A DNA stretch of 64,000 nucleotides from Prochlorococcus marinus str. MIT 9401. Its GTDB lineage: Bacteria > Cyanobacteriota > Cyanobacteriia > PCC-6307 > Cyanobiaceae. The DNA is taken from NCBI RefSeq assembly GCF_000760095.1, contig NZ_JNAR01000001.1, positions 1-64,000 of the forward strand, read 5' to 3'. This document shows, piece by piece, positions 27,799 through 38,062 of the stretch. The notes below the pieces were generated by a model. It made no database searches. It was not told the DNA's origin and saw only the letters and a list, made by a program, of their open reading frames with translations. Numbering within the stretch: the stretch's first letter is position 1; each line of letters opens with the position of its first letter. The position numbers and the translations under genes were made by a program.

Positions 27799-28802
27799 AA
27801 AGAAGATAATGTTTTTTCACAAGTTTCAAAATCTTTGTTGAATGATACTCCAACCTCTTTAAGAAGTTTTCTGTCTGATTGAAATGATGGATTTGAAGTT
27901 GTGAGTAACTCATCTCCATAAAAAATTGAATTTGCGCCACATTGAAAACATAAAATTTGGGCTTCTTTTGAAAGCTTTTCTCGCCCTGCACTTAATCTTA
28001 TTTTACTTTTAGGCATAAGAATTCTGGCTGTAGCGATCATCCTTATCATTTCAATAGAATCAATATCTTCATTATCTTCTAAACCAGTGCCTTCAATAGC
28101 AACTAATGAATTTATAGGAACACTTTCAGGGTGTGGGTTCATGTTTGAAAGCACTTCCAAAAGAGATGCTCTATCGCCATTAGTTTCACCCAAGCCTATT
28201 ATTCCTCCACAACAAACATTTATTCCTGCATTTCTTACTCTTTTGATAGTGTCTAGTCTGTCTTGATAAGTTCTAGTCGTAATAATATTTTTATAATGCT
28301 CAGGACTAGTATCAAGATTATGGTTATAAGCGGTCAAGCCTGCATCAGCCAGTCTGGAAGCTTGTTCTTCTGTAAGCATCCCCGCAGTAACGCATGCTTC
28401 CATCCCTAAATCTCTTACCCCGCTAACCATCTCCAACATTGCATTAAAAGATTTCCCATCTCTAATTTCTCTCCACGCCCAACCCATACAAAACCTATCT
28501 GCACCCTCATTTTTGGCTACTTGAGCTTTTGCTAAAACCTCTTCAACTTGAAACTGTGGATGACTTTTGATTTCGCTAGCACTATAAATTGATTGGCTAC
28601 AGTACGAACAATTTTCCTCGCATCCACCAGTTTTTACACTGAACAATGATGCTAATTGAATATCGTATTTGTTGAATTTCCTGTGAACGGTTTGGGATTC
28701 CCACATTAAATCAATAAGAGGCATATTAAGAATTTTCAAAATCTCCTCTTTATTCCAATCAAACCTAATTTCTTTTAATAACTGATTATTCGAATTAGCC
28801 AT
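27795..28802 (-). CDS. bioB: Biotin synthase
   Basis: The product has 335 residues, standard for BioB. The radical SAM loop is [11 protein letters not shown]. Further family marks are [31 protein letters not shown] and [26 protein letters not shown], the last with the [2Fe-2S] cluster ligand region. It converts dethiobiotin to biotin. It lies between uppS (5 nt) and trhO (4 nt overlap) on the reverse strand. No other biotin gene is in this window. Confidence 0.97.
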   Translation of the reverse strand: MANSNNQLLKEIRFDWNKEEILKILNMPLIDLMWESQTVHRKFNKYDIQLASLFSVKTGGCEENCSYCSQSIYSASEIKSHPQFQVEEVLAKAQVAKNEGADRFCMGWAWREIRDGKSFNAMLEMVSGVRDLGMEACVTAGMLTEEQASRLADAGLTAYNHNLDTSPEHYKNIITTRTYQDRLDTIKRVRNAGINVCCGGIIGLGETNGDRASLLEVLSNMNPHPESVPINSLVAIEGTGLEDNEDIDSIEMIRMIATARILMPKSKIRLSAGREKLSKEAQILCFQCGANSIFYGDELLTTSNPSFQSDRKLLKEVGVSFNKDFETCEKTLSSL

Positions 28803-28807
28803 TTTTA

Positions 28808-29611
28808 TTAGGAAATATATTGAGAATCTTCAAAAGATTCATTTGGTAATGATTCTATACCGCCAAAACGTCTATTTCTTGATTGGTAATCAATTATTGC
28901 TTTAAGAAATTCATGCTCATTGAATTCTGGCCAAAGTACGTCAGATATATAAATTTCTGAATATGCTAATTGCCACAATAAAAAATTACTTATCCTTTTT
29001 TCACCACTAGTTCTTATTAGTAATTCTGGATCCTTAATTCCTCTAGTTAATAACTCTGAATTGAATAATTCTTCATTAATTTCACTTGGTTTTATTTCTC
29101 CAGAAGAAGATTTTAATGCTAGTTCTTTTGCAACTTTTACTATTTCTTGTCTGCCCCCGTAATTAACACAAACATTGAATAAAAATTTATTATTGTTTTT
29201 AGTAAGTGATTCTGAACTAGATATTATTTCTTTTAAATTTTTTGGGAAAGGAGTTAAATCTCCAATAAATTTTATTTTTGTTGATTCTTCATGTATCTCT
29301 TTAATTTCATTTTTTAAAACTTCGCTAAAAAGATTTATAAGAAAATCAACTTCTTTTGTTGGTCTTGTCCAATTCTCAGTTGAAAAAGCATAAACAGTAA
29401 TTACTTTACAACCTAAATTTTTTGCAGCTTTGAGAATTTTTTTTAATACACTTACGCCCTGTTTATGTCCAAATGATCTGGGTAAACCTTTTCTAGTCGC
29501 CCATCTCCCATTGCCATCCATAATTATTGCTATATGCTTGGGCAATTTTTGCTTATCTATTTTCATTAATAAGTCAGTAATTTTATCGTCTATTACTTTT
29601 TCTAAACTCAT
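28808..29611 (-). CDS. uppS: Undecaprenyl diphosphate synthase-type isoprenyl transferase
   Basis: The product has 267 residues. It shows the cis-prenyltransferase signature [16 protein letters not shown] with its catalytic Asp, then [38 protein letters not shown] and [11 protein letters not shown]. It makes the C55 lipid carrier for peptidoglycan and other surface polymers. An N-terminal extension of about 20 residues precedes the core. It starts 3 nt after the diadenylate cyclase stop. Confidence 0.95.
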   Translation of the reverse strand: MSLEKVIDDKITDLLMKIDKQKLPKHIAIIMDGNGRWATRKGLPRSFGHKQGVSVLKKILKAAKNLGCKVITVYAFSTENWTRPTKEVDFLINLFSEVLKNEIKEIHEESTKIKFIGDLTPFPKNLKEIISSSESLTKNNNKFLFNVCVNYGGRQEIVKVAKELALKSSSGEIKPSEINEELFNSELLTRGIKDPELLIRTSGEKRISNFLLWQLAYSEIYISDVLWPEFNEHEFLKAIIDYQSRNRRFGGIESLPNESFEDSQYIS

Positions 29612-29614
29612 GAA

Positions 29615-30523
29615 TTAATCCTTTTTGTTAATAAAAATTTCTGATTTTTCTGACTCTTTTTTATTAATATCACTGATGATATTATCACTCGAGTCTGTCT
29701 TTTGGGATAAAACATTTTTACTTAAAGATGCTTTATTTGCTCCCATAGAGTTTTGATTTCCAATCAATTTTGCAAGAAGTTCTTGTAACCTGCTGCTGGT
29801 AATTGGCCTTTCAAGTTTGCCTTGGTTCGCTAATGATAACGTACCTGTTTCTTCAGAAACAACAATACAAATACATCTATCAAATCTTTCTGTAATACCT
29901 AATGCTGCTAAATGTCTTGTGCCATATCTACTTATTCCTTGTCTTGAGAGAGGAAGTATTACGCCAGCAGAAATTATTTTATTTCCTTTCACAAGAACTG
30001 CTCCATCATGTAAAGGCGTATCTGTAGCAAAAAGATTTATTAAAAGGTCAGTTGATAATTGTGCCTCAATATTGGTACCTGAATATAAAAAATCTTCAGG
30101 TCTTAAATCACTCCCCAAATCTACAACGATTAAAGCACCTCTTCTATTTTGAGAGAGTTTACCGGCAGTATCAACTAACTGTGTAATGGTAGTTGAAGTT
30201 GCTCTAAATTCCTTTGGTGGATTCCCTAGTAATACAGCTAGCCTCCCAGTGCCAAGTAATTCCATTAATCTTCTTAACTCTCCTTGCCAAAGGATCGCTA
30301 ATGAGAGAGAGCAAGCGAGAACTACAGCATCAATTAATTTTGATGTTAGTGGTAAGTATGCATATCTTTGAATAAACCATGCGGTTGAAACTAAAAATAA
30401 ATATCCCCTTAAAAGCCATAATGTTCTTTGTTCTTTGACTCTAGAAAATAATAAAAGTCCAAAACCAACAGCAAATAAGACATCTAATAAAAGCTTAAAA
30501 TTTATAATCCCCCAGAAATTCAC
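29615..30523 (-). CDS. cdaA: CdaA-type diadenylate cyclase (cyclic di-AMP synthase)
   Basis: The product has 302 residues. Residues 1-75 hold about three membrane helices, followed by the DAC domain: NRRGALIVVDLG, TPLHDGAVLVKGNKIISAG with the catalytic DGA, RYGTRHLAALGITE and IVVSEETGTLSLA. The usual RHRAA reads RHLAA here. The tail after residue about 260 is Lys/Ser-rich and poorly conserved in appearance. It should make cyclic di-AMP from two ATP at the membrane. It sits between lysA and uppS, both cell-wall precursor genes. A probable degrading enzyme is encoded at 55552-57024. Confidence 0.92.
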   Translation of the reverse strand: MNFWGIINFKLLLDVLFAVGFGLLLFSRVKEQRTLWLLRGYLFLVSTAWFIQRYAYLPLTSKLIDAVVLACSLSLAILWQGELRRLMELLGTGRLAVLLGNPPKEFRATSTTITQLVDTAGKLSQNRRGALIVVDLGSDLRPEDFLYSGTNIEAQLSTDLLINLFATDTPLHDGAVLVKGNKIISAGVILPLSRQGISRYGTRHLAALGITERFDRCICIVVSEETGTLSLANQGKLERPITSSRLQELLAKLIGNQNSMGANKASLSKNVLSQKTDSSDNIISDINKKESEKSEIFINKKD

Positions 30524-30557
30524 ACTAAAAATAAAATTAATTTAAATGTACCTAACT

Positions 30558-31925
30558 TTATTTAATAAAGCGATCAGGTAAAACATCATATTGTAAAAGA
30601 TCAAATGGACTTTCTCTTTTTTGAATAATATCTGCTTCTCCATTAAAAACTAGAAGAGCTGCAGGCCTAGGGATTCTATTGTAATTGGAACTCATTGAAT
30701 TATTGTAAGCACCAGTCCCGAAAACACATATAAGATCTCCTGTTTTGCAATTTGCAAGTTCTATCTCCTTAAATAATACATCTCCAGATTCGCAGTGCTT
30801 ACCTGCAATAGTATATTTATTTTTTGAATTAATATTAAATGGATTACTTACCAAACATGCAGAATAATTTGATTGATAAGTTATTGGTCTTGGATTGTCA
30901 CTCATCCCACCATCTACTGAGAAATATGTTCTAATCCCAGGAATTTCTTTAAAAGCCCCGATTTTGTAAATTGTTATTCCTGCTGTAGATACGATAGATC
31001 TTCCAGGCTCGCACATCAATGTAGGTAGATCTAAATTATGTTTTTTACAAGCTTTAACAACAGATTTAGATATTGTTTTTACCCATTCATCAATCGAAGG
31101 AGGATCGTCATTTTCTGTATATTTAATGCCTAAACCTCCACCCACATTCAATTCTTGAATGTCATGACCAAAATTTTTGGCATCAATTATAACATTTACC
31201 ATTATTTCTCCAAGATCCTTATGTGGATCTAGTTCAAAAATCTGGGAACCAATATGAGCATGTAATCCTTTTAATTTGAGATGTTTCGTGTTGGTTATTT
31301 TGTTAAATAAAATATTTAAATATTCAATTCCAAATCCAAATTTGCTATCGAATGATCCTGTTCTTATATATTCATGTGTATGGCATTCTATTCCAGGAGT
31401 AAAGCGAATCATTATTTCTATATCATGTTTATGTGCATTTGAGATTTCTTCTAATCTATCTAAGTCATAATCATTATCTACAATAACTTTAATGTTATTT
31501 CTAATTGCAAACTCAATTTCTTTGTCTGATTTATTATTACCGTGAAAAACAATGTTTTCATTTGGGACCCCACCTTTGAGAGCAGTTAATAGTTCTCCTT
31601 CTGATACGGCATCAAGTCCTAAACCTTCTGAAGAAACTAGGCTACTCATGAAAATAGAACTATTTGCCTTTGAAGCATATATGGGTAGCGATTTACCAGG
31701 GTAATACTTTTCTAATGCTTTTTTGTATGCTCTACAAGAGTTTCTCAATGTAACTTCATCCAAAATATAAAGAGGAGAATCATATTTTTTTACTAATTCT
31801 TCAATAGAGCACCCACCAATTGATAATTTTCCGTCACTTCCAATTGATGTAGTAATAGGCACAATATTTTTGTTCGGGCTATTGTGATCAATCTTTTGTT
31901 TTAAAAATGATTTTTTTCCTTCCAT
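30558..31925 (-). CDS. lysA: Diaminopimelate decarboxylase
   Basis: The product has 455 residues. The PLP lysine lies in PIYASKANSS; further marks are GLDAVSEGEL, FHGNNKSDKEI, HAHIGSQIFE, LNVGGGLGI, CEPGRSIV and the C-terminal CESGDVLFKE and GAYNNSMSSNYN, all typical of LysA rather than ornithine decarboxylases. It makes lysine from meso-diaminopimelate and so draws from the peptidoglycan precursor pool. It is probably first in the reverse cluster and diverges from rimI, with 89 bp between starts. Confidence 0.95.
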   Translation of the reverse strand: MEGKKSFLKQKIDHNSPNKNIVPITTSIGSDGKLSIGGCSIEELVKKYDSPLYILDEVTLRNSCRAYKKALEKYYPGKSLPIYASKANSSIFMSSLVSSEGLGLDAVSEGELLTALKGGVPNENIVFHGNNKSDKEIEFAIRNNIKVIVDNDYDLDRLEEISNAHKHDIEIMIRFTPGIECHTHEYIRTGSFDSKFGFGIEYLNILFNKITNTKHLKLKGLHAHIGSQIFELDPHKDLGEIMVNVIIDAKNFGHDIQELNVGGGLGIKYTENDDPPSIDEWVKTISKSVVKACKKHNLDLPTLMCEPGRSIVSTAGITIYKIGAFKEIPGIRTYFSVDGGMSDNPRPITYQSNYSACLVSNPFNINSKNKYTIAGKHCESGDVLFKEIELANCKTGDLICVFGTGAYNNSMSSNYNRIPRPAALLVFNGEADIIQKRESPFDLLQYDVLPDRFIK

Positions 31926-32014
31926 GAGAGAGTCTTTAAAAAAAGTTATGCTAAAACTGTCATTTTATTATGACTTTAAAATTAAAATTTTTATAATACT
32001 TTTTTTATTATAAG

Positions 32015-32455
32015 ATGATATCCATTAAACAAATTAACGATAAAGATATTGATTTATGTTATGAATTAGATTCAAAAACTCTTTCGCTATGGAGCAAAAA
32101 ACAATGGGCTGAAGAATTCAAAAAAAAAGGCATAAAAGTTTTTGGATTATTACTTTCTGATTTTTTAGTGGGAATTTGCGTTTTACATGTTGTTCTTGAT
32201 GAAGCGCAAATAAATTTTTTTGTAGTAAAACAGAAATATAGAAAAAAAGGTTTTGGAACTCAACTTATGAGTTATTTAATAAAACACTGTGAAGAATTTA
32301 AGATAAATAAGTTGTATTTAGAAGTTTCGCATAATAACTCAATTGCTGAGAAATTTTATAGTAGCTTCGATTTTTCCACTGTTGGGATTAGGAGAAATTA
32401 TTACAAAGACGGTTCAGATGCTCTCTTAAAAGAAAAAAAATTAACAAGTAAATAA
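32015..32455 (+). CDS. rimI: Ribosomal protein S18-alanine N-acetyltransferase-like
   Basis: The product has 146 residues, one GNAT domain. Acetyl-CoA contact is shown by FFVVKQKYRKKGFGTQLMSYLI, and the following LYLEVSHNNSIAEKFYSSFDFSTVGIRRNYYKDG is the RimI pattern. It probably acetylates a protein N-terminus, in enterobacteria that of S18. Other GNAT enzymes share the core, so the substrate is not certain. Confidence 0.85.
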   Translation: MISIKQINDKDIDLCYELDSKTLSLWSKKQWAEEFKKKGIKVFGLLLSDFLVGICVLHVVLDEAQINFFVVKQKYRKKGFGTQLMSYLIKHCEEFKINKLYLEVSHNNSIAEKFYSSFDFSTVGIRRNYYKDGSDALLKEKKLTSK

Positions 32456-32500
32456 TTAAAAAAAACTAATTGTTCGGATAACCAGAATGCTTGAAATTAC

Positions 32501-32574
32501 TATAATTTATTGCTATATCATTAAAAAAGTTAAATTTAATTCAATAAAATATGCTTTTGGGTATTCACAAAAGC
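32501..32574 (+). promoter_or_regulatory. Candidate clpC promoter -10 box and leader hairpin
   Basis: TATAAT at 32501-32506 is a perfect -10 hexamer, with no clear -35 box. About 45 nt later a 7-bp stem GCTTTTG/CAAAAGC with an 8-nt loop spans 32553-32574. It has no T run, so it is not a standard terminator, and it would lie in the clpC 5' leader. In AT-rich DNA the -10 match has limited weight. Confidence 0.35.
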
Positions 32575-32635
32575 TCATTCTGAACACAAAATTGGCATAT
32601 TACTGGTAGGTTATTAGTAGGAATTTAATCTTCTA

Positions 32636-35164
32636 ATGTTTGAAAGATTTACAGAAAAGGCTATAAAGGTCATCATGCTTGCTCAAGAGGAAGCTAGAAG
32701 ACTCGGTCATAATTTCGTTGGAACTGAACAAATTCTACTTGGTTTAATTGGAGAAGGTACTGGTGTAGCAGCAAAAGTTCTTAAATCACTTGGGGTTAAT
32801 TTAAAGGATTCAAGAATTGAAGTTGAAAAAATAATAGGTAGAGGTTCTGGTTTTGTAGCTGTAGAAATACCTTTTACTCCTAGGGCAAAAAGAGTTTTAG
32901 AATTATCACTTGAAGAAGCTCGTCAATTAGGTCACAATTATATAGGAACTGAACATCTTTTACTAGGGTTAATAAGAGAAGGTGAGGGTGTAGCTGCCAG
33001 GGTTCTAGAAAATCTTAGTATTGATCTTTCAAAAGTAAGAACTCAGGTCATTAGGATGTTAGGTGAAACAGCCGAAGTGGGTAGTGGAGCTAATTCAAAT
33101 AAGGGGAACTTAAAAACTGCTACTCTTGATGAATTTGGAACAAATTTAACAAAGTTAGCTAGTGAATCAAAACTTGATCCAGTAGTTGGTCGTTATGAAG
33201 AAATAGATCGTGTAGTTCAAATATTAGGTAGAAGGACTAAAAACAATCCAGTTCTTATTGGAGAACCTGGAGTAGGTAAAACAGCTATTGCAGAGGGTTT
33301 AGCCCAAAGGATACAACTAGGAGATATTCCCGATATACTTGAAGATAAAAGAGTGCTAACTCTTGATATTGGTCTTTTGGTTGCTGGCACAAAATACAGA
33401 GGAGAATTTGAAGAGAGATTAAAAAAGATAATGGAAGAAATTAAATCTGCTGGTAATGTAATCCTTGTTATTGATGAAGTTCATACATTAATAGGTGCTG
33501 GAGCTGCCGAAGGTGCTATAGACGCAGCTAATATTCTTAAGCCAGCATTGGCTCGAGGAGAACTCCAATGTATTGGAGCAACAACACTTGATGAATATAG
33601 AAAACATATTGAGAGAGATGCTGCTCTAGAAAGAAGATTCCAACCTGTTATGGTTGGAGAACCATCTATTGAAGATACAATCGAAATTTTAAAAGGTCTT
33701 AGGGAACGTTATGAACAACATCATCGTCTTAAAATTACTGATGATGCTTTAGAAGCGGCGGCTCACTTGGGTGACCGCTATATATCAGATAGGTTTTTGC
33801 CTGATAAGGCTATTGACCTTATTGATGAGGCCGGAAGTAGAGTTCGCTTAATAAACTCTAAACTTCCTCCTGAAGCTAAGCAGATAGATAAAGAATTAAG
33901 ACAAGTTCAAAAACAGAAAGAAGAATCTGTAAGAGATCAAAACTTTGATCAAGCTGGCCAGTTAAGAGAGAAAGAAATTGAATTATCTGCCAAAATTAAA
34001 GAAGTTCTTGAAAATAAAAAAGAATCTACCGTTGAGGATGAATCTAGTGTTGATGCAACTTTGGTAAAAGATGATCCAAAACTTTTACAAAATCCTATGG
34101 TTAAAGAAGAGGATGTGGCACATATTGTTGCATCTTGGACCGGTGTACCTGTTCAAAAATTAACTGAAACAGAATCAGTAAAACTTCTTAACATGGAGGA
34201 AACTCTTCACCAAAGATTAATTGGACAAGATGAAGCTGTAAAAGCAGTTTCTAAAGCTATAAGAAGAGCAAGAGTTGGTTTAAAAAATCCTAATAGGCCT
34301 ATCGCAAGTTTCATCTTTTCGGGCCCCACTGGAGTTGGTAAAACTGAATTGACTAAATCGTTAGCTTCATATTTTTTCGGTAGTGAGGAAGCAATGATCA
34401 GATTAGATATGTCAGAATTTATGGAAAGACATACTGTTAGTAAACTGATTGGTTCTCCTCCGGGATATGTTGGCTTTAATGAAGGAGGTCAACTTACCGA
34501 AGCCGTCAGGAGAAGACCTTATACAGTTGTTTTATTTGATGAAGTAGAAAAAGCTCATCCAGATGTATTCAATTTATTACTGCAACTTCTTGAGGATGGC
34601 AGATTAACAGATTCCAAGGGAAGAACTGTTGATTTCAAAAATACTTTGTTAATAATGACTTCTAACATTGGTTCAAAAGTGATTGAGAAAGGTGGTGGTG
34701 GTTTAGGATTTGAGTTTTCTGGGGACTCTGTTGAAGACAGCCAATATAATAGAATCAAATCTTTAGTTAATGAAGAATTAAAGCAATATTTCAGACCTGA
34801 GTTTTTAAATAGACTTGATGAAATCATAGTATTTAGGCAACTATCTAAAAATGAGGTTAAAGATATTGCTGAAATAATGTTGCATGAGGTTTTTGCAAGA
34901 TTACAAGATAAGGGAATTAAATTAAGTGTAACTGATGCTTTCAAAGAAAGACTTGTTGAAGAGGGCTACAATCCTTCATATGGAGCCAGACCTTTAAGAA
35001 GGGCTGTTATGCGTTTATTAGAAGATAGTTTAGCTGAAGAAGTTCTCTCAGGCAGAATAAAAGATGGAGATAAGGCATTAGTTGACATAGATGATAATAA
35101 AAAAGTCACAATTAATATCTCTTCGGAAGAATCACCTCAGGAATTAGCAAGCGCTAATTTCTAG
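32636..35164 (+). CDS. clpC: ATP-dependent Clp protease ATP-binding subunit ClpC
   Basis: The product has 842 residues. Two Clp-N repeats fill residues 1-150, the first ATPase domain has [15 protein letters not shown], a middle domain carries the UVR-like [16 protein letters not shown], and the second ATPase has [17 protein letters not shown] followed by [19 protein letters not shown]. It is the unfoldase that feeds ClpP proteases; in oxygenic phototrophs ClpC is essential and located in the cytoplasm or stroma. GC content is clearly higher than in recBCD: 24 of 60 bases at 33241-33300. Confidence 0.97.
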   Translation: MFERFTEKAIKVIMLAQEEARRLGHNFVGTEQILLGLIGEGTGVAAKVLKSLGVNLKDSRIEVEKIIGRGSGFVAVEIPFTPRAKRVLELSLEEARQLGHNYIGTEHLLLGLIREGEGVAARVLENLSIDLSKVRTQVIRMLGETAEVGSGANSNKGNLKTATLDEFGTNLTKLASESKLDPVVGRYEEIDRVVQILGRRTKNNPVLIGEPGVGKTAIAEGLAQRIQLGDIPDILEDKRVLTLDIGLLVAGTKYRGEFEERLKKIMEEIKSAGNVILVIDEVHTLIGAGAAEGAIDAANILKPALARGELQCIGATTLDEYRKHIERDAALERRFQPVMVGEPSIEDTIEILKGLRERYEQHHRLKITDDALEAAAHLGDRYISDRFLPDKAIDLIDEAGSRVRLINSKLPPEAKQIDKELRQVQKQKEESVRDQNFDQAGQLREKEIELSAKIKEVLENKKESTVEDESSVDATLVKDDPKLLQNPMVKEEDVAHIVASWTGVPVQKLTETESVKLLNMEETLHQRLIGQDEAVKAVSKAIRRARVGLKNPNRPIASFIFSGPTGVGKTELTKSLASYFFGSEEAMIRLDMSEFMERHTVSKLIGSPPGYVGFNEGGQLTEAVRRRPYTVVLFDEVEKAHPDVFNLLLQLLEDGRLTDSKGRTVDFKNTLLIMTSNIGSKVIEKGGGGLGFEFSGDSVEDSQYNRIKSLVNEELKQYFRPEFLNRLDEIIVFRQLSKNEVKDIAEIMLHEVFARLQDKGIKLSVTDAFKERLVEEGYNPSYGARPLRRAVMRLLEDSLAEEVLSGRIKDGDKALVDIDDNKKVTINISSEESPQELASANF

Positions 35165-35177
35165 CAATTACTTAAAT

Positions 35178-36269
35178 ATGCAGTCGATCTCTCCAGAAAC
35201 TATATTTAGGGGAAACTTTGCATGGGAAAAATCTCTACCTCATATTTCTAAATTAACTCAGTGCCCATTAATTTTAGGTAGAGGGGTTAATACTAGTAAC
35301 CTTAAAAACAAAATCTCTTCTGATTTAAAAAATCAAAATCTTGATGTCAATTCTGCCAATTTACAATTTGATTGTTGTTATGAAGATATTTCAAGAATTA
35401 AGAATATCATTTTAAAGAATAATCATGATTCCGTTATCGCAGCTGGAGGTGGCAAAGTTCTTGACTCCGGGAAATATATTGCAGACTTGCTTAATATCCC
35501 CTGCATCACAGTCCCTCTTAGTGCCTCTACATGTGCAGGTTGGACAGCATTATCAAATATATATACAAAAAATGGACAATTCATAAAAGATGTTGCACTA
35601 GGGTCTTGTCCAAAAATCCTAGTTTTTGATCATAAATTTATCCAAACAGCTCCATCAAGAACACTTGCAAGTGGAATAGCGGATGCTTTGGCAAAATGGT
35701 ATGAATCCTCAATAACAAGTTCAACAATTGAAGATGGTCTTGTTCAACAAGCTATTCAGATATCGAGAGTTTTAAGAGATCAACTTTTAATTGATGGAAA
35801 AAAAGCATTTAAGGGTGAATTTGAAAATAATATTTCTTGGCGAAATACTGTAGAAGCATGCGGACTTACAGCAGGATTAGTAGGTGGTATTGGTGGAGAA
35901 AAATGTAGGACTGCAGCCGCACATGCTATTCATAACGCAATTACTCAGATAATTACCCCAAATAAATTTTTACATGGTGAGATTGTGGGTGTTGGCTTAC
36001 TACTGCAATTAAGACTAGAAGAAATGAAAAATAATAATAAATTAGCTGATCAATTAATTAAACAATTGTTAGTACTTATGAAAGAATTGAATTTGCCAAC
36101 TACTATTGCACAACTTGGGATAAATGTTTTTGAAAATAATAATTTAGAGAAAATTGCTAATTTTACTTGTCGAGAAAAATCAGAAATTCACTTCTTGCCT
36201 TTTGAAATTAATAAACAGGATATGATTGAGCTTATTGCAAATTTTGAACTACAAAAAATAAAACTTTAA
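35178..36269 (+). CDS. Iron-type alcohol/glycerol dehydrogenase family protein
   Basis: The product has 363 residues. It shows the NAD-binding SVIAAGGGKVLDSGKYIA, the segment VPLSASTCAGWTALSNIY, and metal-ligand positions GIADALAKWYE (Asp), AAAHAIHNAI (His) and FLHGEIVGVG (His), as in GldA. The closest type is glycerol dehydrogenase, but in cyanobacteria the substrate of this family is not settled. It follows clpC by 13 nt and precedes an alpha/beta hydrolase by 8 nt. Confidence 0.88.
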   Translation: MQSISPETIFRGNFAWEKSLPHISKLTQCPLILGRGVNTSNLKNKISSDLKNQNLDVNSANLQFDCCYEDISRIKNIILKNNHDSVIAAGGGKVLDSGKYIADLLNIPCITVPLSASTCAGWTALSNIYTKNGQFIKDVALGSCPKILVFDHKFIQTAPSRTLASGIADALAKWYESSITSSTIEDGLVQQAIQISRVLRDQLLIDGKKAFKGEFENNISWRNTVEACGLTAGLVGGIGGEKCRTAAAHAIHNAITQIITPNKFLHGEIVGVGLLLQLRLEEMKNNNKLADQLIKQLLVLMKELNLPTTIAQLGINVFENNNLEKIANFTCREKSEIHFLPFEINKQDMIELIANFELQKIKL

Positions 36270-36277
36270 TTATTTTT

Positions 36278-37177
36278 TTGACTAAAACAAATTTCGAACA
36301 ATTAAGTGAATCAAATATTGATTTTTTTGAAAGTGCCAAAAAGTCATTGTTAGACCCGCTAGGTATTAATTTGGCAAATGATGTTAAGTGGATCAAACTC
36401 AATGAGAATTGGAATTCATTGAAATTTCCTGTTGTTGTTGGAGGAAAAGGTCCACCTATCCTTCTACTGCATGGCTTTGATAGTAGTTTTTTAGAGTTTA
36501 GGAGGATATATCAATCATTAAAAAGAAATTTCCAAGTAATTATCCCTGACTTGTTAGGTTTTGGTTTTAGTCCAAGGTGTGCAACAGATGAATACAATCC
36601 TTCGAGAATAATTTCATTTTTAATTGATATTCTTAAGAACTTAAAAATAACAAATAATCTAAAAATTATTGGTGCCTCTATGGGAGGCTCAACAGCTTTA
36701 AAACTTTCTTTTGAAATCACTGATTCTGTTGATAAAATTATCCTCTTATCTCCCGCTGGATTGTACGGAGAACCTAAAAGTATCCCTTTCCCTCTTAACC
36801 AAATTGGGGCTTTTTTTCTTGGATTGCCACAAGTTAGAAAAAGTCTTTGCAGGCAAGCATTTGCTTTCCCAGATGAATGTGTTGGTGAAATGGAAGAGCA
36901 AATTGCTTCAATTCATTTGGGTTGTAAGGGATGGAGGAATTCACTTGCATCGTTTGCAAAAAGTGGCGGGTTTGCTGGAACACATAAATATATTAAAAAT
37001 ATTCCAATTAAAGCAGTATGTGGAGAAAATGATCGCATTCTTGGAAAAAATGAGATTAAAAATATAAGAAAAATTGATAAATTAAATTTAGTAGAGTTAC
37101 AAAATTGTGGTCATCTTCCGCATGTAGATTTACCATCATTAACTAGCAAAATTATCGAAGATTATTTTTTGTTATAA
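36278..37177 (+). CDS. Alpha/beta hydrolase
   Basis: The product has 299 residues from a TTG start. Marks are ILLLHGFDSSFLEFRRIY (oxyanion loop), VIIPDLLGFGFSPR, the nucleophile elbow IGASMGGSTAL, the acid residue in CGENDRILG and the catalytic His in CGHLPHVDLP. The triad is complete, so it is likely active on an ester or similar bond; the substrate is unknown. It shares strand and tight spacing with the dehydrogenase gene upstream. It is convergent with cdsA, with 12 nt between stops. Confidence 0.88.
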   Translation: MTKTNFEQLSESNIDFFESAKKSLLDPLGINLANDVKWIKLNENWNSLKFPVVVGGKGPPILLLHGFDSSFLEFRRIYQSLKRNFQVIIPDLLGFGFSPRCATDEYNPSRIISFLIDILKNLKITNNLKIIGASMGGSTALKLSFEITDSVDKIILLSPAGLYGEPKSIPFPLNQIGAFFLGLPQVRKSLCRQAFAFPDECVGEMEEQIASIHLGCKGWRNSLASFAKSGGFAGTHKYIKNIPIKAVCGENDRILGKNEIKNIRKIDKLNLVELQNCGHLPHVDLPSLTSKIIEDYFLL

Positions 37178-37189
37178 AAAATTTCGTAA

Positions 37190-38047
37190 TTAATTAAGAT
37201 ATTTAAGAATAATAAAAATGTAATACAAAACAGATGGAGTAAAAATGTAGCTATCAATTCTGTCCAAGATACCTCCATGACCCGGCAAAAAAGTTCCGGA
37301 GTCTTTAATTTTTGCATCTCTCTTCATCATTGATTCAATTAAATCTCCAACTAATGCCATAAGAGAAATTAAAGTCCCATATAAAATCCCAATTTGTAAT
37401 GGATTTTCCCAATTTAGTAAAAATGCGAAAAATATTGCTAATAAAATTGAAAAGGATATTCCTCCAATTAAACCTTCTATAGTTTTGCTCGGAGATATTG
37501 GAGAAAGAGATTTTTTACCAAATGATTTTCCAATAAAATAAGAACCAATATCACTAGCTACAATTAAAAGACAAGAAGTTAATGTTAGTTGAAGACCTGT
37601 GGTATTTGATAAGTTTTCAAACGAAATAAAATCTTGATTGGAACTTATTATTACTGACTCTAATCCTCTTAACTTTATCCAGTAACTTGGCAAAAAACCT
37701 AAATAGAATAAACCAAAAATAGAAGCTGCAATATCTGAAATTGTCCCAGGCTTTGGTTGCAATAGTAACCAAGTGCATATCCCAACTGAACAAATAGGCA
37801 AAATTGAATTTGATATTTCTCCTTCAAGGAAACCTATGGTCTCAAGATAAGTAGAGATTATAATGACGAAAGATGAAAATAAGGTTGTTTTTGTGGCAGG
37901 TTTAATTCCTTTAAATTCTGCCATTCTAAAAAATTCTAATAATGCTAAATAAGTAAGCATTGCTGTTGCTAAAGTAAAAAACCACCCCCCCAACAAAACA
38001 ACAATTAAACCAAATATTCCTATTAGTAATCCACTTCTCAATCTCAT
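37190..38047 (-). CDS. cdsA: Phosphatidate cytidylyltransferase
   Basis: The product has 285 residues with about eight membrane helices. The C-terminal signature is present: SPSKTIEGLIGGI, then LVGDLIESMMKRDAKIKDSGTFLPGHGGILDRIDS. It activates phosphatidate with CTP to give CDP-diacylglycerol for phospholipid synthesis in the membrane. It uses the likely product of the PlsC-type enzyme at 9334-10008. It follows the decarboxylase gene by 15 nt. Confidence 0.96.
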   Translation of the reverse strand: MRLRSGLLIGIFGLIVVLLGGWFFTLATAMLTYLALLEFFRMAEFKGIKPATKTTLFSSFVIIISTYLETIGFLEGEISNSILPICSVGICTWLLLQPKPGTISDIAASIFGLFYLGFLPSYWIKLRGLESVIISSNQDFISFENLSNTTGLQLTLTSCLLIVASDIGSYFIGKSFGKKSLSPISPSKTIEGLIGGISFSILLAIFFAFLLNWENPLQIGILYGTLISLMALVGDLIESMMKRDAKIKDSGTFLPGHGGILDRIDSYIFTPSVLYYIFIILKYLN

Positions 38048-38062
38048 ATTAAATTTCCATGA

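Noticed and set aside
36711-37067. Forward frame inside the alpha/beta hydrolase gene
   Set aside because: The main frame keeps the full catalytic triad through this stretch; the second frame has no recognisable content.
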